NCBI GenBank assembly: GCA_050290865.1
Contig: JBNKIW010000008.1
Coordinates: 62,001-126,000, forward strand
Length of the DNA stretch: 64,000 bases
Source: JARRLC01 sp050290865
Lineage (GTDB): Bacteria > Pseudomonadota > Alphaproteobacteria > Rhizobiales > Rhodomicrobiaceae
Direction: 5' to 3'
Shown: positions 7,558 through 16,130 of the stretch, piece after piece
Position numbering within the stretch: the stretch's first letter is position 1
Layout: each line of letters starts with the position of its first letter
Translations under genes and position numbers: made by a program
The notes under the pieces: model-generated
Told to the model about the DNA's origin: nothing
Databases searched by the model: none
The model's input: the letters and a program-made list of their open reading frames with translations, nothing else

Positions 7558-9069
7558 ATGACCGGTTTTGAACAGCTCGTAGGCGGCTTCGCCGTTGCCC
7601 TGACCTGGAAGGGCCTGCTTTATTGCTTCATCGGCTGCCTCTGGGGAACGATCGTCGGCGTACTGCCGGGCTTCGGTCCGCTCGCGGGCATGACATTGCT
7701 CCTGCCGCTCACCTTCGGTCTCGATCCGGCGACCGGCATCATCATGCTGACCGGCATCTTTTACGGCGCGATGTATGGCGGTTCGACCACCTCGATCCTG
7801 GTGCGCATCCCCGGTGAGGCGGCGTCCGTCGTCACCTGCATCGACGGATACGAAATGGCGCGCAAGGGGCGCGCGGGGCCTGCGCTGATGATCGCCGCCG
7901 TCGGCAGCTTCATCGGCGGCACGGTGTCGATTATCGGGCTGATGCTCGTGGCGCCGCCGCTGGCCTGGCTGATGATCGAAATCGGGCCGTCCGTCGAGGT
8001 CGTGCTGATCCTGTTCGCGCTGCTCGTCATTTCGGTGGTCTCGGCCGGATCGCGCATCAAGACCGCCACGATGATCGTGCTCGGCCTCGGTCTCGGCACC
8101 GTCGGCATGGACCCGCTGACGGGCGTGCAGCGGTTCACATTCGGCAATCTCGGCCTGTCCGACGGGCTGTCCTTCACGGCGCTGGCCATCGGCCTGTTCG
8201 GGGTCTCAGAACTGCTGCTCAATCTGGAGCGCATCGACGCGATCAAGGCCATCCGCCCCCGTCTGCGCGATCTCGTGCCGAAACTCAAGGACCTGCGCGA
8301 CTCCGCGGGCGCGATCGGGCGCGGCTCGATCATCGGCTTCATTTTCGGCATCATTCCCGGCGTCAGCCACGTGGTTTCGACCTTCGTCTCCTACGCGATG
8401 GAGAAGAGGCTGTCGAAGACGCCCGAGGAGTTTGGCAAAGGCGCCATCGCCGGCGTCGCCGGACCGGAGACCGCCAACAATGCCGTGACCGGCACGGCGA
8501 TGATCCCGCTCCTGGCGCTGGGTATCCCCTCGATCCCGGCGACGGCGATCCTCCTGTCGGCGCTGACCATTCACGGCGTGCAGCCTGGACCGCTGCTTCT
8601 GACCGAGCACCCCGAGGTGTTTTGGGGACTGATTGCCAGCATGTATATCGGTAACGTCATCCTCCTGGTGCTCAACCTGCCGTTCGTCTCGGTCTTCGTC
8701 AATCTGCTGCGTATCCCGTATAGCTGGCTGGTTCCGGCGATCCTCGTCGTTTCGATCATCGGCGTCTACAGCGTCAATTACAGCACTTTTGGGATCTGGG
8801 TTATGGCCGTCGCGGGTGTCATCGGCTATCTCCTGCGCAAGTTCGGCTATGAAATGGCGCCGCTGCTGCTGGCGCTGGTGCTTGGCGAACGGCTGGAGGA
8901 GAAGTTCCGGCTCGCTCTGACGCTGTCGGGCGGGGATTACGCGACCTTCGCCGACCGCGCGGCGGTGATCGTGCTGTGTATCGCTATCGGGCTCATTGTC
9001 GGCGTACAGGCGATCGCCTGGTTCTTCGGCTATCGCAAGACCTTTGCCGACGAGGCGGAGGGGGCCTGA
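7558..9069 (+). CDS. tctA: Tripartite tricarboxylate transporter large permease TctA
   Basis: This 503-residue polytopic membrane protein carries the two family signature loops: GVLPGFGPLAGMTLLLPLTF near residue 40 and a related GIIPGVSHVVSTFVSYAMEK near residue 265, followed by FGKGAIAGVAGPETANNAV. TctA is the sodium- or proton-driven permease for organic acids delivered by the Bug protein. Length and about a dozen hydrophobic segments match the family. It follows tctB directly and is followed after one base by the second putative IclR operator. Confidence 0.95.
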   Translation: MTGFEQLVGGFAVALTWKGLLYCFIGCLWGTIVGVLPGFGPLAGMTLLLPLTFGLDPATGIIMLTGIFYGAMYGGSTTSILVRIPGEAASVVTCIDGYEMARKGRAGPALMIAAVGSFIGGTVSIIGLMLVAPPLAWLMIEIGPSVEVVLILFALLVISVVSAGSRIKTATMIVLGLGLGTVGMDPLTGVQRFTFGNLGLSDGLSFTALAIGLFGVSELLLNLERIDAIKAIRPRLRDLVPKLKDLRDSAGAIGRGSIIGFIFGIIPGVSHVVSTFVSYAMEKRLSKTPEEFGKGAIAGVAGPETANNAVTGTAMIPLLALGIPSIPATAILLSALTIHGVQPGPLLLTEHPEVFWGLIASMYIGNVILLVLNLPFVSVFVNLLRIPYSWLVPAILVVSIIGVYSVNYSTFGIWVMAVAGVIGYLLRKFGYEMAPLLLALVLGERLEEKFRLALTLSGGDYATFADRAAVIVLCIAIGLIVGVQAIAWFFGYRKTFADEAEGA

Positions 9070-9070
9070 G

Positions 9071-9085
9071 TTTCACGATATGAAA
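9071..9085. promoter_or_regulatory. Putative IclR operator, copy 2
   Basis: TTTCA-CGATA-TGAAA is a 5-bp-arm inverted repeat with a 5-bp spacer. It matches 14 of 15 bases of the core of the palindrome before the IclR gene (3510-3524). It lies one base after the tctA stop and 63 bases before the exporter start, which implies that the exporter has its own regulated promoter. Confidence 0.55.
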
Positions 9086-9148
9086 TAGGATCATATAGTG
9101 TTGGAACTGTGCGCCGCGCTCTGATTGAATGCCGGGACGAGGCGAAGG

Positions 9149-9976
9149 ATGAAGGGCATTCTTCACCGCACCGGAAGGACCGGACGCAGTCCGCATGGCC
9201 CCCCCGGAAACACAAAGCGTCTGACCCCATTGTTCGCCGACCCCTATTTCCTGGCTGCCGCCATTCCGGCCGTGATCATGCTCGGTCTCGCCAAAGGCGG
9301 GTTTACCGGCGCTGCCACGGTGGCCACGCCGCTCATCGCGCTGGTGTTGCCGCCATTCGAGGCCGCCGCGCTGATCCTGCCCATCCTCATGGTGCAGGAC
9401 GCGATCTCCGTCTGGGTCTATCGCCGCGACTGGAGCTATTGGAACCTGAAGGTCATGCTGCCCGGCGCCGTGGCCGGGATCGGGATCGCGTGGCTTCTGG
9501 CCGCGCACATCCCTGACGCGGTGGTGCGCCTGATCGTCGGAGGCATCGGCCTGGCCTTCGTGCTCAATGCGTGGCGCGGCAGAACGCCGGCACAGTCGGT
9601 GGTGCGGGCAGGCCGCGGCGTCTTCTGGGGCGCGGTTTCCGGCTTCACCTCGGCCTTCGCCAACGCCGGTGCGCCGCCCTTTCAGATCCACGTCCTGCCG
9701 CAGGGGCTGCCCAAGATGACATTCGTGGGGACGAGCACGATCTTCTTCGCCCTTGTCAACCTGATGAAGGTTCTCCCCTATTTCGCGCTCGGCAATTTCA
9801 CCAGCCGCACCCTGACGGCGTCGGCCGTGCTGATGCCGCTCGCCATCGCCGCCAATTTCGCCGGGATCTGGCTGGTGCGCGTGACACCGGTGAAACTGTT
9901 CTACGACATCTCGTATGTGCTGGTGTTCCTGATTTCAACGGCACTGGTCTGGCAGGGGATCGGCGCGCTCGGCTAA
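9149..9976 (+). CDS. TauE/SafE family anion exporter
   Basis: This membrane protein of about 275 residues has eight hydrophobic segments. The family repeats are seen as LAKGGFTGAATVATPLIALV near the N-terminus and FTSAFANAGAPPFQIHVLPQ in the middle, with FVGTSTIFFALVNLMKVLPY. TauE/SafE proteins export sulfite, sulfoacetate or other small organic anions in known cases. ATG at 9149 is preferred because GAGG lies six bases upstream; a TTG at 9125 is in frame. Its place after an IclR, dehydrogenase and tct cluster, with its own copy of the operator-like palindrome, suggests that it exports a product of that pathway. Confidence 0.85.
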   Translation: MKGILHRTGRTGRSPHGPPGNTKRLTPLFADPYFLAAAIPAVIMLGLAKGGFTGAATVATPLIALVLPPFEAAALILPILMVQDAISVWVYRRDWSYWNLKVMLPGAVAGIGIAWLLAAHIPDAVVRLIVGGIGLAFVLNAWRGRTPAQSVVRAGRGVFWGAVSGFTSAFANAGAPPFQIHVLPQGLPKMTFVGTSTIFFALVNLMKVLPYFALGNFTSRTLTASAVLMPLAIAANFAGIWLVRVTPVKLFYDISYVLVFLISTALVWQGIGALG

Positions 9977-9980
9977 AACG

Positions 9981-10010
9981 ACGGCGGACCGCGTGGGTGC
10001 GGCCCGCCGT
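9981..10010. terminator. Shared terminator between convergent exporter and RTX protease genes
   Basis: ACGGCGG pairs with CCGCCGT, and inside it CCGC pairs with GCGG around a GTGGGT loop, an 11-bp interrupted stem. It sits 4 bases after the exporter stop and 20 bases after the protease stop. Read leftward, the stem is followed by CGTTTTAG, a short U-tract, so it suits the protease transcript best and may work in both directions. Confidence 0.7.
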
Positions 10011-10030
10011 TCCCTTCGCCGTTTCGACGG

Positions 10031-13000
10031 CTACAGGAGGAAATCGTTCTCCGTGAGCGCCGGCGCGCTCGCCACTTCGATTTCGAAATCGGCAACCTGA
10101 TCGCCATTCACGTCGCCGGACACGATGCCGGCATCGTAGCGCAGCTCACCGCTCGTGCCCGAGAACGCAGCGGCGCCGACGAAGCTGAATGCCTGATTGC
10201 CGGCAACATCCGTCTTGGCGTCGGCCCAGAGGAGGCTGATGTTGTCGACGCCGGTCTCGAAGTCCTGGATGACGTCGCGATTTGCGCCGACTTCGGATTC
10301 GGACACGCTCATAAAGAGGAACTGGTCCGCGCCGGCGCCGCCGTACAGGCTGTCACACCCGCGCGCGCCGCGAAGGATATCGTCTCCCGCGCCGCCGTAG
10401 ATCGTATCTTCGCCCTTGCCGCTGATGAACACATCGTTCCCGTCGCCGCCCAGCATGACATTGTCGAGAATATTGCCAGCGGCGTTGAGTGTCGAGCTTC
10501 CGTTGTAGGTCAGGTTCTCGACATTCGTGCCGAGCCTGTAATACGACAACGAGGTCACGACCGTGTCGACGCCGGCCCCCAGTCCCTCGGACACCCAGTC
10601 GTAGACGCTGTCAACAACGTAGATGTCGTTGCCAACGCCGCCGAGCATGTAATCGGCGCCCGTGCCGCCGTCGAGCATGTCGTTTCCGTGCTGACCAAAC
10701 AGCCAGTCGTCGCCCGCGCCGCCGTAGACGAGATCGTCGTCAGCGCGGCCACAGAGCACGTCATCTCCGTCGTCGCCGTAGAGTACGTCGGTGCCTCTGT
10801 TGCCGTGCATCGCGTCATTGCCTGCACCGCCGAAGAGGGTGTCGTCGCCGAGAGCACCGATAAGGATGTCGTTGCCGTCACCGCCATACAGCGTGTCGTC
10901 GCCGTCAGCACCGTAAAGGTTGTCATGGCCGTCACCGCCATACAGCGTGTCATTTCCGTGCTGGCCGAACAGCCAGTCGTTGCCGGCATCGCCATAGACG
11001 GTATCATCGTCAGCACGGCCAGAGAGCACGTCATTGCCGTTGCCGCCGTAGAGCACGTCGGCTCCGCTGTTGCCGTGCATCACGTCGTCGCCATCGCCGC
11101 CATAGAGCGTGTCGTCTCCGCTATAGCCATAGACCAGGTCGTTGCCGCCCAGACCGTAGATGGTGTCGGCGCCCGCGGTGCCGGTGAGGAGATCGGCTCC
11201 GTTCGTGCCCATGACGGTGTTGTCTGCGGTGACGAAGTTGAACGCGGTTGCATCGGCTATCCCCACAAAGGGATTGTCCGATCTGTCGGCGATCGCGGTA
11301 GCATCGACGAGGACATAGTAGTCGCTCGAAGCGCTGAGATCGCCCACCGGATTGACCGTCACCGTATTCGCAGTGAACGTCACCTGGCTTGTATCCGCGG
11401 CGGCGATGGAACTCCAGACGGTGCCGTCACCGTTGTAGATGACGATGTCTCCAGCCCCCGCCATCACCGATTCATCGAAATTCAGGACGATATTCGAGCT
11501 CGCCGCGACTGCCGGTGCGTCGTCCGCAGGGGACATGGAGACGAGCGTCGGCGCCGTCACATCGGGTGCCTGATCGGGGAGGGAGGGATCGGCGATCGTC
11601 TGGTCGTCGAACTGGATCCACTCGAAATTGACGAGCGTATCGGTGCCGAACTTGCCGCTATTGCTGGAGACGGTCGTGACGCCGCCCGCGAATGTTATCG
11701 TGTAGTCGGCCAGATTGCCGATGAAGCAGGCCGTGTCCACGCCGCCGCAGGCGTTCAGCGTATCGTCGCCCCGCATGCCGTAGAAGGTGTTGTCGAGGCT
11801 GTTGCCCATGAGCACGTCGTCGCCGTCGCCGGCGATGGCGTTTTCGATCAGCGTACCGGCGGCAACGGTGAGGAACGCCGTTCCGGCGAGCGTCGATGTC
11901 TGCCCGGCGCCGAGATCGAGATACAGGTTGCGGTACATGGCCGCGGCGTCGATCCAGTCGGTCCCGCCGTCGCCATCCGACAGGGTCTGCCTGCCGGATT
12001 GGCCGGGCCGTCCGAGAACGGCGAGCACTTCGTCGGTGTAGTGGTAGACGTCGTTGGTCGTTACCGCCGAGCCGAAGCCCGTGAACTTCACGGAATTCAG
12101 CACGCCCGTATCATATCGATACGTATCCTCGATCTGCACCGTCCAGGTGCCCGCGCTCATTTCGCCGCGCAGGCCGTCGACGCCGAATGTGTAGTTGAAA
12201 CCGTAATCCGATGTCGATGAGCTGCCCGTCGAGCCGTCATACAGGGTCATGACGGTGTTGGTGGGCGAGATGAGGCGGATTTCGAGGTCGGTGAACCATG
12301 TGTGGGTCAAATTGACGGTGAAGGACACATGCTCCAGGCTGACATTCTGCGCGACGTCGAACGAATAGTTCAGCGTGGACAGGTCGTTGATCGCCCGGTT
12401 TACAGCGATAGTGCCGGTCGTGATCGCGGCTTCATTCGCCGAGGTCGCCGCCGTCGGGTTGAGAACACTCCACACTTCCGACATGCGCACGGCGTTGTAG
12501 GCATTGACCATGCCATAGCCGTAGTCCTCGCTGAAATGCAGCCCGCCGCCGTTCCAGTTGTCGCCACCGTTCCATTTCCAGTAGGAGTCCTCGTAGGAGG
12601 TGACGCCGGTATAGAGACTGCCCGTCCCGGCCGCGGAATAGCTCAGGATGTTCTGAACGTCGCGCCAGCCGAGGTTTTCGTTGGCATCGAGCATCAGCGT
12701 GATGACGCCCGCCGTGATGGGGCCGGCCGCCGACGTGCCGCCGAACCTGTTGGTGTAGTCGCCGTTCAGGAGGCCGTTATAGCCCGAGCTGCCCAGAAGG
12801 TCGGTCGTCACCGACCCCGCCGGGGCGGAGACCAGGACATGCGCGCCATAGGTGGAGTAATACGTCACCTGCCCGTTGCTGCTCAGCGCGGCCACCGTCA
12901 CCGTGTGGCGGGAGGCGTCGATCGAACAGCCATTGCCATCGACGTCGCTGTTTCCTGCCGACTTGACGTTGATCGTGCCAAGGCCGCCGCGGCCGTTTTC

Positions 13001-13519
13001 CGAAGCCGCCTGGAATTTGGCGCTGTCGCCCCAGGTATAAAAGCTCGGATAGGCGCCGTAGCTGTGGTTGGTGACGTCGAAATCGGACAGATGGTCGAGC
13101 GTTTGCAGGTACCGCGACCAATGGGAGTTGATATCGTCCTGCCCGCCGAAAATGCGGACGCCGGTCACGCTGGAGTCGTAGGCGACGCCGACACCGCCCT
13201 GGCCGTTGTCGTCAGCCGCGATCAGGCCCCCGACGCATGTGCCGTGGGGGTGGGGGCTCGATGAAAGGGGCTGGCCGTCGTTCAGCGTGCCGTTGATCGT
13301 GACATGGAGGGACGCGTCGTAATTCGCCGCCAGATCCCAGTGGGCGGCCTGCGTGCCAGTGTCCCAGATGCCGACGTGGATGCCGTTGCCGGCGTAGTCA
13401 GCCCAGATGCGTTGCAGGCCGAGCGTGTTGCTGCCAGTGTCGAAGCCGAGGCGCCCGATCAGGTACAGGTGCCATTGACTGCCGAGGAGCGGGTCGTTGG
13501 GAAGATATGTTGCGACCAT
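10031..13519 (-). CDS. Subtilisin-like serine protease with P-domain and RTX repeats, type I secreted
   Basis: This 1162-residue protein has no signal peptide or propeptide; it begins at the catalytic domain with LPNDPLLGSQWHL. The S8 triad is Asp53 (GIWDTG), His92 (HPHGTCVGG) and Ser263 (GGTSAAGP). A proprotein-convertase P-domain follows (about 370-490; LTHTWFTDLEIRLISPTNT), then a linker with a few RTX-like turns, a bacterial Ig-like domain of the SwmB type (about 655-770; APTLVSMSPADDAPAV) and many GGxGxDxLx calcium-binding nonapeptides. The C-terminus ends in the acidic-hydrophobic ENDFLL expected of type I substrates. The exporter genes lie divergently 0.7 kb away. An extracellular calcium-dependent protease is inferred with good confidence; its substrate is unknown. 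Confidence 0.93.
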   Translation of the reverse strand: MVATYLPNDPLLGSQWHLYLIGRLGFDTGSNTLGLQRIWADYAGNGIHVGIWDTGTQAAHWDLAANYDASLHVTINGTLNDGQPLSSSPHPHGTCVGGLIAADDNGQGGVGVAYDSSVTGVRIFGGQDDINSHWSRYLQTLDHLSDFDVTNHSYGAYPSFYTWGDSAKFQAASENGRGGLGTINVKSAGNSDVDGNGCSIDASRHTVTVAALSSNGQVTYYSTYGAHVLVSAPAGSVTTDLLGSSGYNGLLNGDYTNRFGGTSAAGPITAGVITLMLDANENLGWRDVQNILSYSAAGTGSLYTGVTSYEDSYWKWNGGDNWNGGGLHFSEDYGYGMVNAYNAVRMSEVWSVLNPTAATSANEAAITTGTIAVNRAINDLSTLNYSFDVAQNVSLEHVSFTVNLTHTWFTDLEIRLISPTNTVMTLYDGSTGSSSTSDYGFNYTFGVDGLRGEMSAGTWTVQIEDTYRYDTGVLNSVKFTGFGSAVTTNDVYHYTDEVLAVLGRPGQSGRQTLSDGDGGTDWIDAAAMYRNLYLDLGAGQTSTLAGTAFLTVAAGTLIENAIAGDGDDVLMGNSLDNTFYGMRGDDTLNACGGVDTACFIGNLADYTITFAGGVTTVSSNSGKFGTDTLVNFEWIQFDDQTIADPSLPDQAPDVTAPTLVSMSPADDAPAVAASSNIVLNFDESVMAGAGDIVIYNGDGTVWSSIAAADTSQVTFTANTVTVNPVGDLSASSDYYVLVDATAIADRSDNPFVGIADATAFNFVTADNTVMGTNGADLLTGTAGADTIYGLGGNDLVYGYSGDDTLYGGDGDDVMHGNSGADVLYGGNGNDVLSGRADDDTVYGDAGNDWLFGQHGNDTLYGGDGHDNLYGADGDDTLYGGDGNDILIGALGDDTLFGGAGNDAMHGNRGTDVLYGDDGDDVLCGRADDDLVYGGAGDDWLFGQHGNDMLDGGTGADYMLGGVGNDIYVVDSVYDWVSEGLGAGVDTVVTSLSYYRLGTNVENLTYNGSSTLNAAGNILDNVMLGGDGNDVFISGKGEDTIYGGAGDDILRGARGCDSLYGGAGADQFLFMSVSESEVGANRDVIQDFETGVDNISLLWADAKTDVAGNQAFSFVGAAAFSGTSGELRYDAGIVSGDVNGDQVADFEIEVASAPALTENDFLL
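10621..11220 (-). repeat. RTX nonapeptide repeat array with a 270-bp internal duplication
   Basis: This part of the protease gene encodes about 20 RTX nonapeptides of the form GGxGNDxLY. Within it, the segment at 10950-11080 is closely repeated at 10680-10810, exactly 270 bp (90 codons, ten nonapeptides) away. Both copies encode MHGN...DVLYG, GRADDD and DWLFGQHGND at the same spacing. The array thus grew at least once by segmental duplication rather than only by single-repeat addition. Confidence 0.85.
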
Positions 13520-13564
13520 GACCGGGTACTCACATATTTCGTCTCGGGCCCCGCTTGCCCGGGA

Positions 13565-13876
13565 TCATTTCTGCGGTGTGCCGTCGACCGCGAGAACGCG
13601 TCCGACGCGGAGAGTTCGGCTACCCTGTTGGCAGGGCGAATGCTGAACCAGCGTGCCTTCGACATGAAGGCTTGTGCCGGTGGGATATTCGGTCATGCCA
13701 ATCCCCATCATGGGGATGAGTTCGCCCGTGGCGAGCTTCAGGAGCGGGCACACGATGCCGCCGTCAACGAGAACCCCTTTCGTCGTCATGGTCTCGGACT
13801 GGTTCGGCTGTGGCATGGCTTCCTCGCAGGCCAGGAGAACCGCCATGGCGCTCAGCAACTGCCAAATACGTCGCAT
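13565..13876 (-). CDS. Small putative lipoprotein upstream of the RTX protease (DUF5818-like)
   Basis: From the ATG at 13876 the product is 103 residues. It begins MRRIWQLLSAMAVLLACEEA, a signal sequence with a possible lipobox LLAC. The mature part, with GVLVDGGIVCPLLKLATG, a later HVEGTLVQHSPCQQGSRTLRV and two further cysteines, resembles small secreted beta-domain proteins of the DUF5818 type by recollection only. It is co-directional with the protease and ends 45 bases before it, so the two are probably co-transcribed. In enterobacterial protease loci a small periplasmic inhibitor gene occupies a comparable position, but no homology to such inhibitors is visible. Confidence 0.55.
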   Translation of the reverse strand: MRRIWQLLSAMAVLLACEEAMPQPNQSETMTTKGVLVDGGIVCPLLKLATGELIPMMGIGMTEYPTGTSLHVEGTLVQHSPCQQGSRTLRVGRVLAVDGTPQK

Positions 13877-14261
13877 GGCTTGAAATCCACTTCGGCAATC
13901 TACTATTATTCGACCCAAAATATTACCTGCACATTTATTCGAGCGTGTTATCGCCAGAAGATTTAAGAACTGGTTTCAGATCCGGATCGAAAACGTCAAA
14001 ATATGTTTATGCCCAAGTAAGCTGTCCCACGAGCTTCGTCTGGGAGCTGGCCGCATCTTAATTGTAGAGCAACCTTGTCGTCCGGTGCCGAGCGGCGCCG
14101 GGTTCTTTTGTGTCGCCTAAGAACCTGGTCAAGGCTTACGCTTTGAGTGAGATTTACGGCGTAACCTCGGCGCTATGCGGGCCACAACCCGGCTTCGCGG
14201 GTTGGCTGGCGCGCCGGGGCGGTGAGCGCCGCGACGAAGTTAATCAGGGACACCGTGGACA
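13877..14261. other. AT-rich intergenic region between divergent protease and secretion operons
   Basis: This 385-base gap is AT-rich on the protease side (13880-14070), as expected for divergent promoters. A terminator-like hairpin lies at 14082-14108 (listed separately), and a second stem-loop pairs AACCCG with CGGGTT at 14186-14203. Both lie in what would be the leader of the exporter operon if transcription starts in the AT-rich part. No protein-like frame was found. Confidence 0.55.
14082..14108 (+). terminator. Terminator-like hairpin in the leader of the type I secretion operon
   Basis: CCGGTGCC pairs with GGCGCCGG (one G-U pair) around GAGC, followed by GTTCTTTTG. The structure has the form of an intrinsic terminator for rightward transcription, but no annotated gene ends before it on that strand. 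It may end a short untranslated RNA or act as an attenuator for the exporter genes 150 bases downstream. Confidence 0.45.
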
Positions 14262-16130
14262 TTGCGCGAACTTCCGCCTTCGCCAGCCGGACGGCCGCCG
14301 CCAAGCGGTGAGCTGCGCGCGGCGTTGAGCGCCTGCCGGTCGGCTTTCGCCGGGGTGGCCGTGTTCAGCGCTCTCAGCAACGTGCTGATGTTGACCGGCG
14401 CGATGTTCATGCTGGAAGTCTACGACCGCGTTCTGCCCAGCAGGAGCACGCCGACGCTGGTGGCGCTGGCGGTGCTGGCGCTGATGCTGTTCGCGGCGCA
14501 GGGGCTTTTGGACGTTGCGCGCTCGCGCATCCTGACGCGCGTCGGGGCGTCGCTCGACGAGGCGCTTGGCGGCCGCGTGTTCGAAGTGCTCCTGCGGATT
14601 CCGTCCGGTGGGGCGTCCGGCGACGGTCTGCAGCCGATGCGCGATCTCGATACGGTGAGGACGTTCCTTTCCGGCACGGGGCCGAACGCTCTGCTCGATA
14701 TGCCGTGGCTGCCCTTCTACCTCGCCATCATCTTCATGTTTCACTGGCTTCTAGGGGTGGCGGCTCTGATTGGCACGATCGTGCTGGTCGGTCTGACGGT
14801 GTGCACCGAGTATCTGACGCGCAGGCCGGTCAAGGCCGCCACAGCCGAAGGCAGCATCAGAGCGGGGCTCGCGGAAGCCGGCAGACGCAACGCCGAGGTT
14901 CTGCACGCCATGGGGCTGGCACCGCGCTATAGCGGCCGCTACGCGGCCGTCAGCAACAGCCTCGTGGACAAGCAGATGGCGGCGAGCGACGTTGCGGGCG
15001 GCATCGGCGCGATCTCGAAGATGCTGCGGATGATCCTGCAGGCGGCCATGCTGGGGCTCGGCGCCTGGCTCGTCATTGTCGGACAGGCGAGCGCGGGCAT
15101 CATCATCGCCGGGTCGATCCTCGTCGGGCGGGCGCTGGCGCCGGTCGATCTCGCCATCGCCAACTGGAAGCACTTGGTTGCGGCGCGCCAGAGCTGGGCG
15201 CGGCTTTCCAATCTGCTGTCGCTCTTTCCGGAGCAGGGGACGCGGCTCGCCCTGCCGGAGCCGCATCAGAGCCTCGCCGTGGAACACCTCACCGTGACGG
15301 AGCCGGCCGGCCCCCGGATCATCATCCGCGACATTTCCTTCGAGCTGCCAGCGGGGAGTGGGCTGGGCATCATCGGGCCGACCGCGGCGGGAAAATCGAC
15401 GCTGGCACGGGCCATCGTTGGAGCATGGCGGGCGGCGAGCGGCCGGGTCCGGATCGACGGCGCCGGCCTGGACCAGTGGCCGCGTGAGGATCTGGGCCGC
15501 CAGATCGGCTATTTGCCGCAGGATGTCGAGCTGTTCGAGGGGACGGTGGCCGAGAACATCGCCCGCCTCGAGCCGTCGCCCGACGCGGAGAAGGTCATTG
15601 CCGCGGCGCACGCGGCGGGCGTGCACGATATGATCGTGAACCTGCGCGACGGCTATCAGACGCAGATCGGAGAGAGCGGCGCCGTGCTGTCCGCGGGCCA
15701 GCGGCAGCGTGTCGCGCTCGCCCGCGCGCTTTACGGCGATCCGTTTCTCGTCGTGCTCGATGAGCCCAATTCCAATCTCGATGCCGATGGCGATCGCGCG
15801 CTCGTCGAGGCGGTGCGCGGCGTGCGGGGGCGAGGCGGTATCGTCGTCGTCATCTCGCACCGGCCGAGTGCGCTGGAGGGGCTCACCCACGTTCTCGTCA
15901 TGCAGGAAGGGCGCGTGGCGGCCCTGGGACCGCGCGACGAGATTCTGGCGCGCCTGCAGTCCGCGCCGGTCGCGGCTGCGGCCAAGGGGCAAGAGCAAGT
16001 GCTGCAAAAGCGGGCGGGTGAAGCGCAGGGGCGCCTTGCCAGGGTCGGCGATGCAAACCCGCGCGAATTGCCAGACCCCGCTGTGGATAGCGCCAGCGGC
16101 GCACCCGGCGGGAAGGAGCCGGTGGAATGA
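14262..16130 (+). CDS. Type I secretion ABC transporter (permease-ATPase, PrtD-like)
   Basis: This 622-residue protein has an N-terminal transmembrane domain (about 30-310; LMLTGAMFMLEVYDRVLPSR is the family hallmark) and a C-terminal ATPase. Walker A is GPTAAGKS (372-379), the signature is LSAGQ (476-480) and Walker B is FLVVLDEP (495-502). There is no C39 peptidase domain, as usual for exporters of RTX proteases. The only in-frame start near the domain is a TTG at 14262, with AGGGA 11 bases upstream. The stop overlaps the HlyD gene by four bases. It forms the inner-membrane motor that exports the divergent RTX protease; no TolC gene lies in the window. Confidence 0.93.
   Translation: MRELPPSPAGRPPPSGELRAALSACRSAFAGVAVFSALSNVLMLTGAMFMLEVYDRVLPSRSTPTLVALAVLALMLFAAQGLLDVARSRILTRVGASLDEALGGRVFEVLLRIPSGGASGDGLQPMRDLDTVRTFLSGTGPNALLDMPWLPFYLAIIFMFHWLLGVAALIGTIVLVGLTVCTEYLTRRPVKAATAEGSIRAGLAEAGRRNAEVLHAMGLAPRYSGRYAAVSNSLVDKQMAASDVAGGIGAISKMLRMILQAAMLGLGAWLVIVGQASAGIIIAGSILVGRALAPVDLAIANWKHLVAARQSWARLSNLLSLFPEQGTRLALPEPHQSLAVEHLTVTEPAGPRIIIRDISFELPAGSGLGIIGPTAAGKSTLARAIVGAWRAASGRVRIDGAGLDQWPREDLGRQIGYLPQDVELFEGTVAENIARLEPSPDAEKVIAAAHAAGVHDMIVNLRDGYQTQIGESGAVLSAGQRQRVALARALYGDPFLVVLDEPNSNLDADGDRALVEAVRGVRGRGGIVVVISHRPSALEGLTHVLVMQEGRVAALGPRDEILARLQSAPVAAAAKGQEQVLQKRAGEAQGRLARVGDANPRELPDPAVDSASGAPGGKEPVE

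Noticed and set aside
10621..11220. Regular short repeats that could suggest a CRISPR array
   Set aside because: The repeats are 27 bp, in frame, and encode calcium-binding RTX nonapeptides; there are no unique spacers or cas genes.
10688..12220. A 510-codon open frame on the plus strand with Val/Ala repeats
   Set aside because: It is the reverse reading of the RTX array; the apparent repeats simply mirror the GGxGxD codons.
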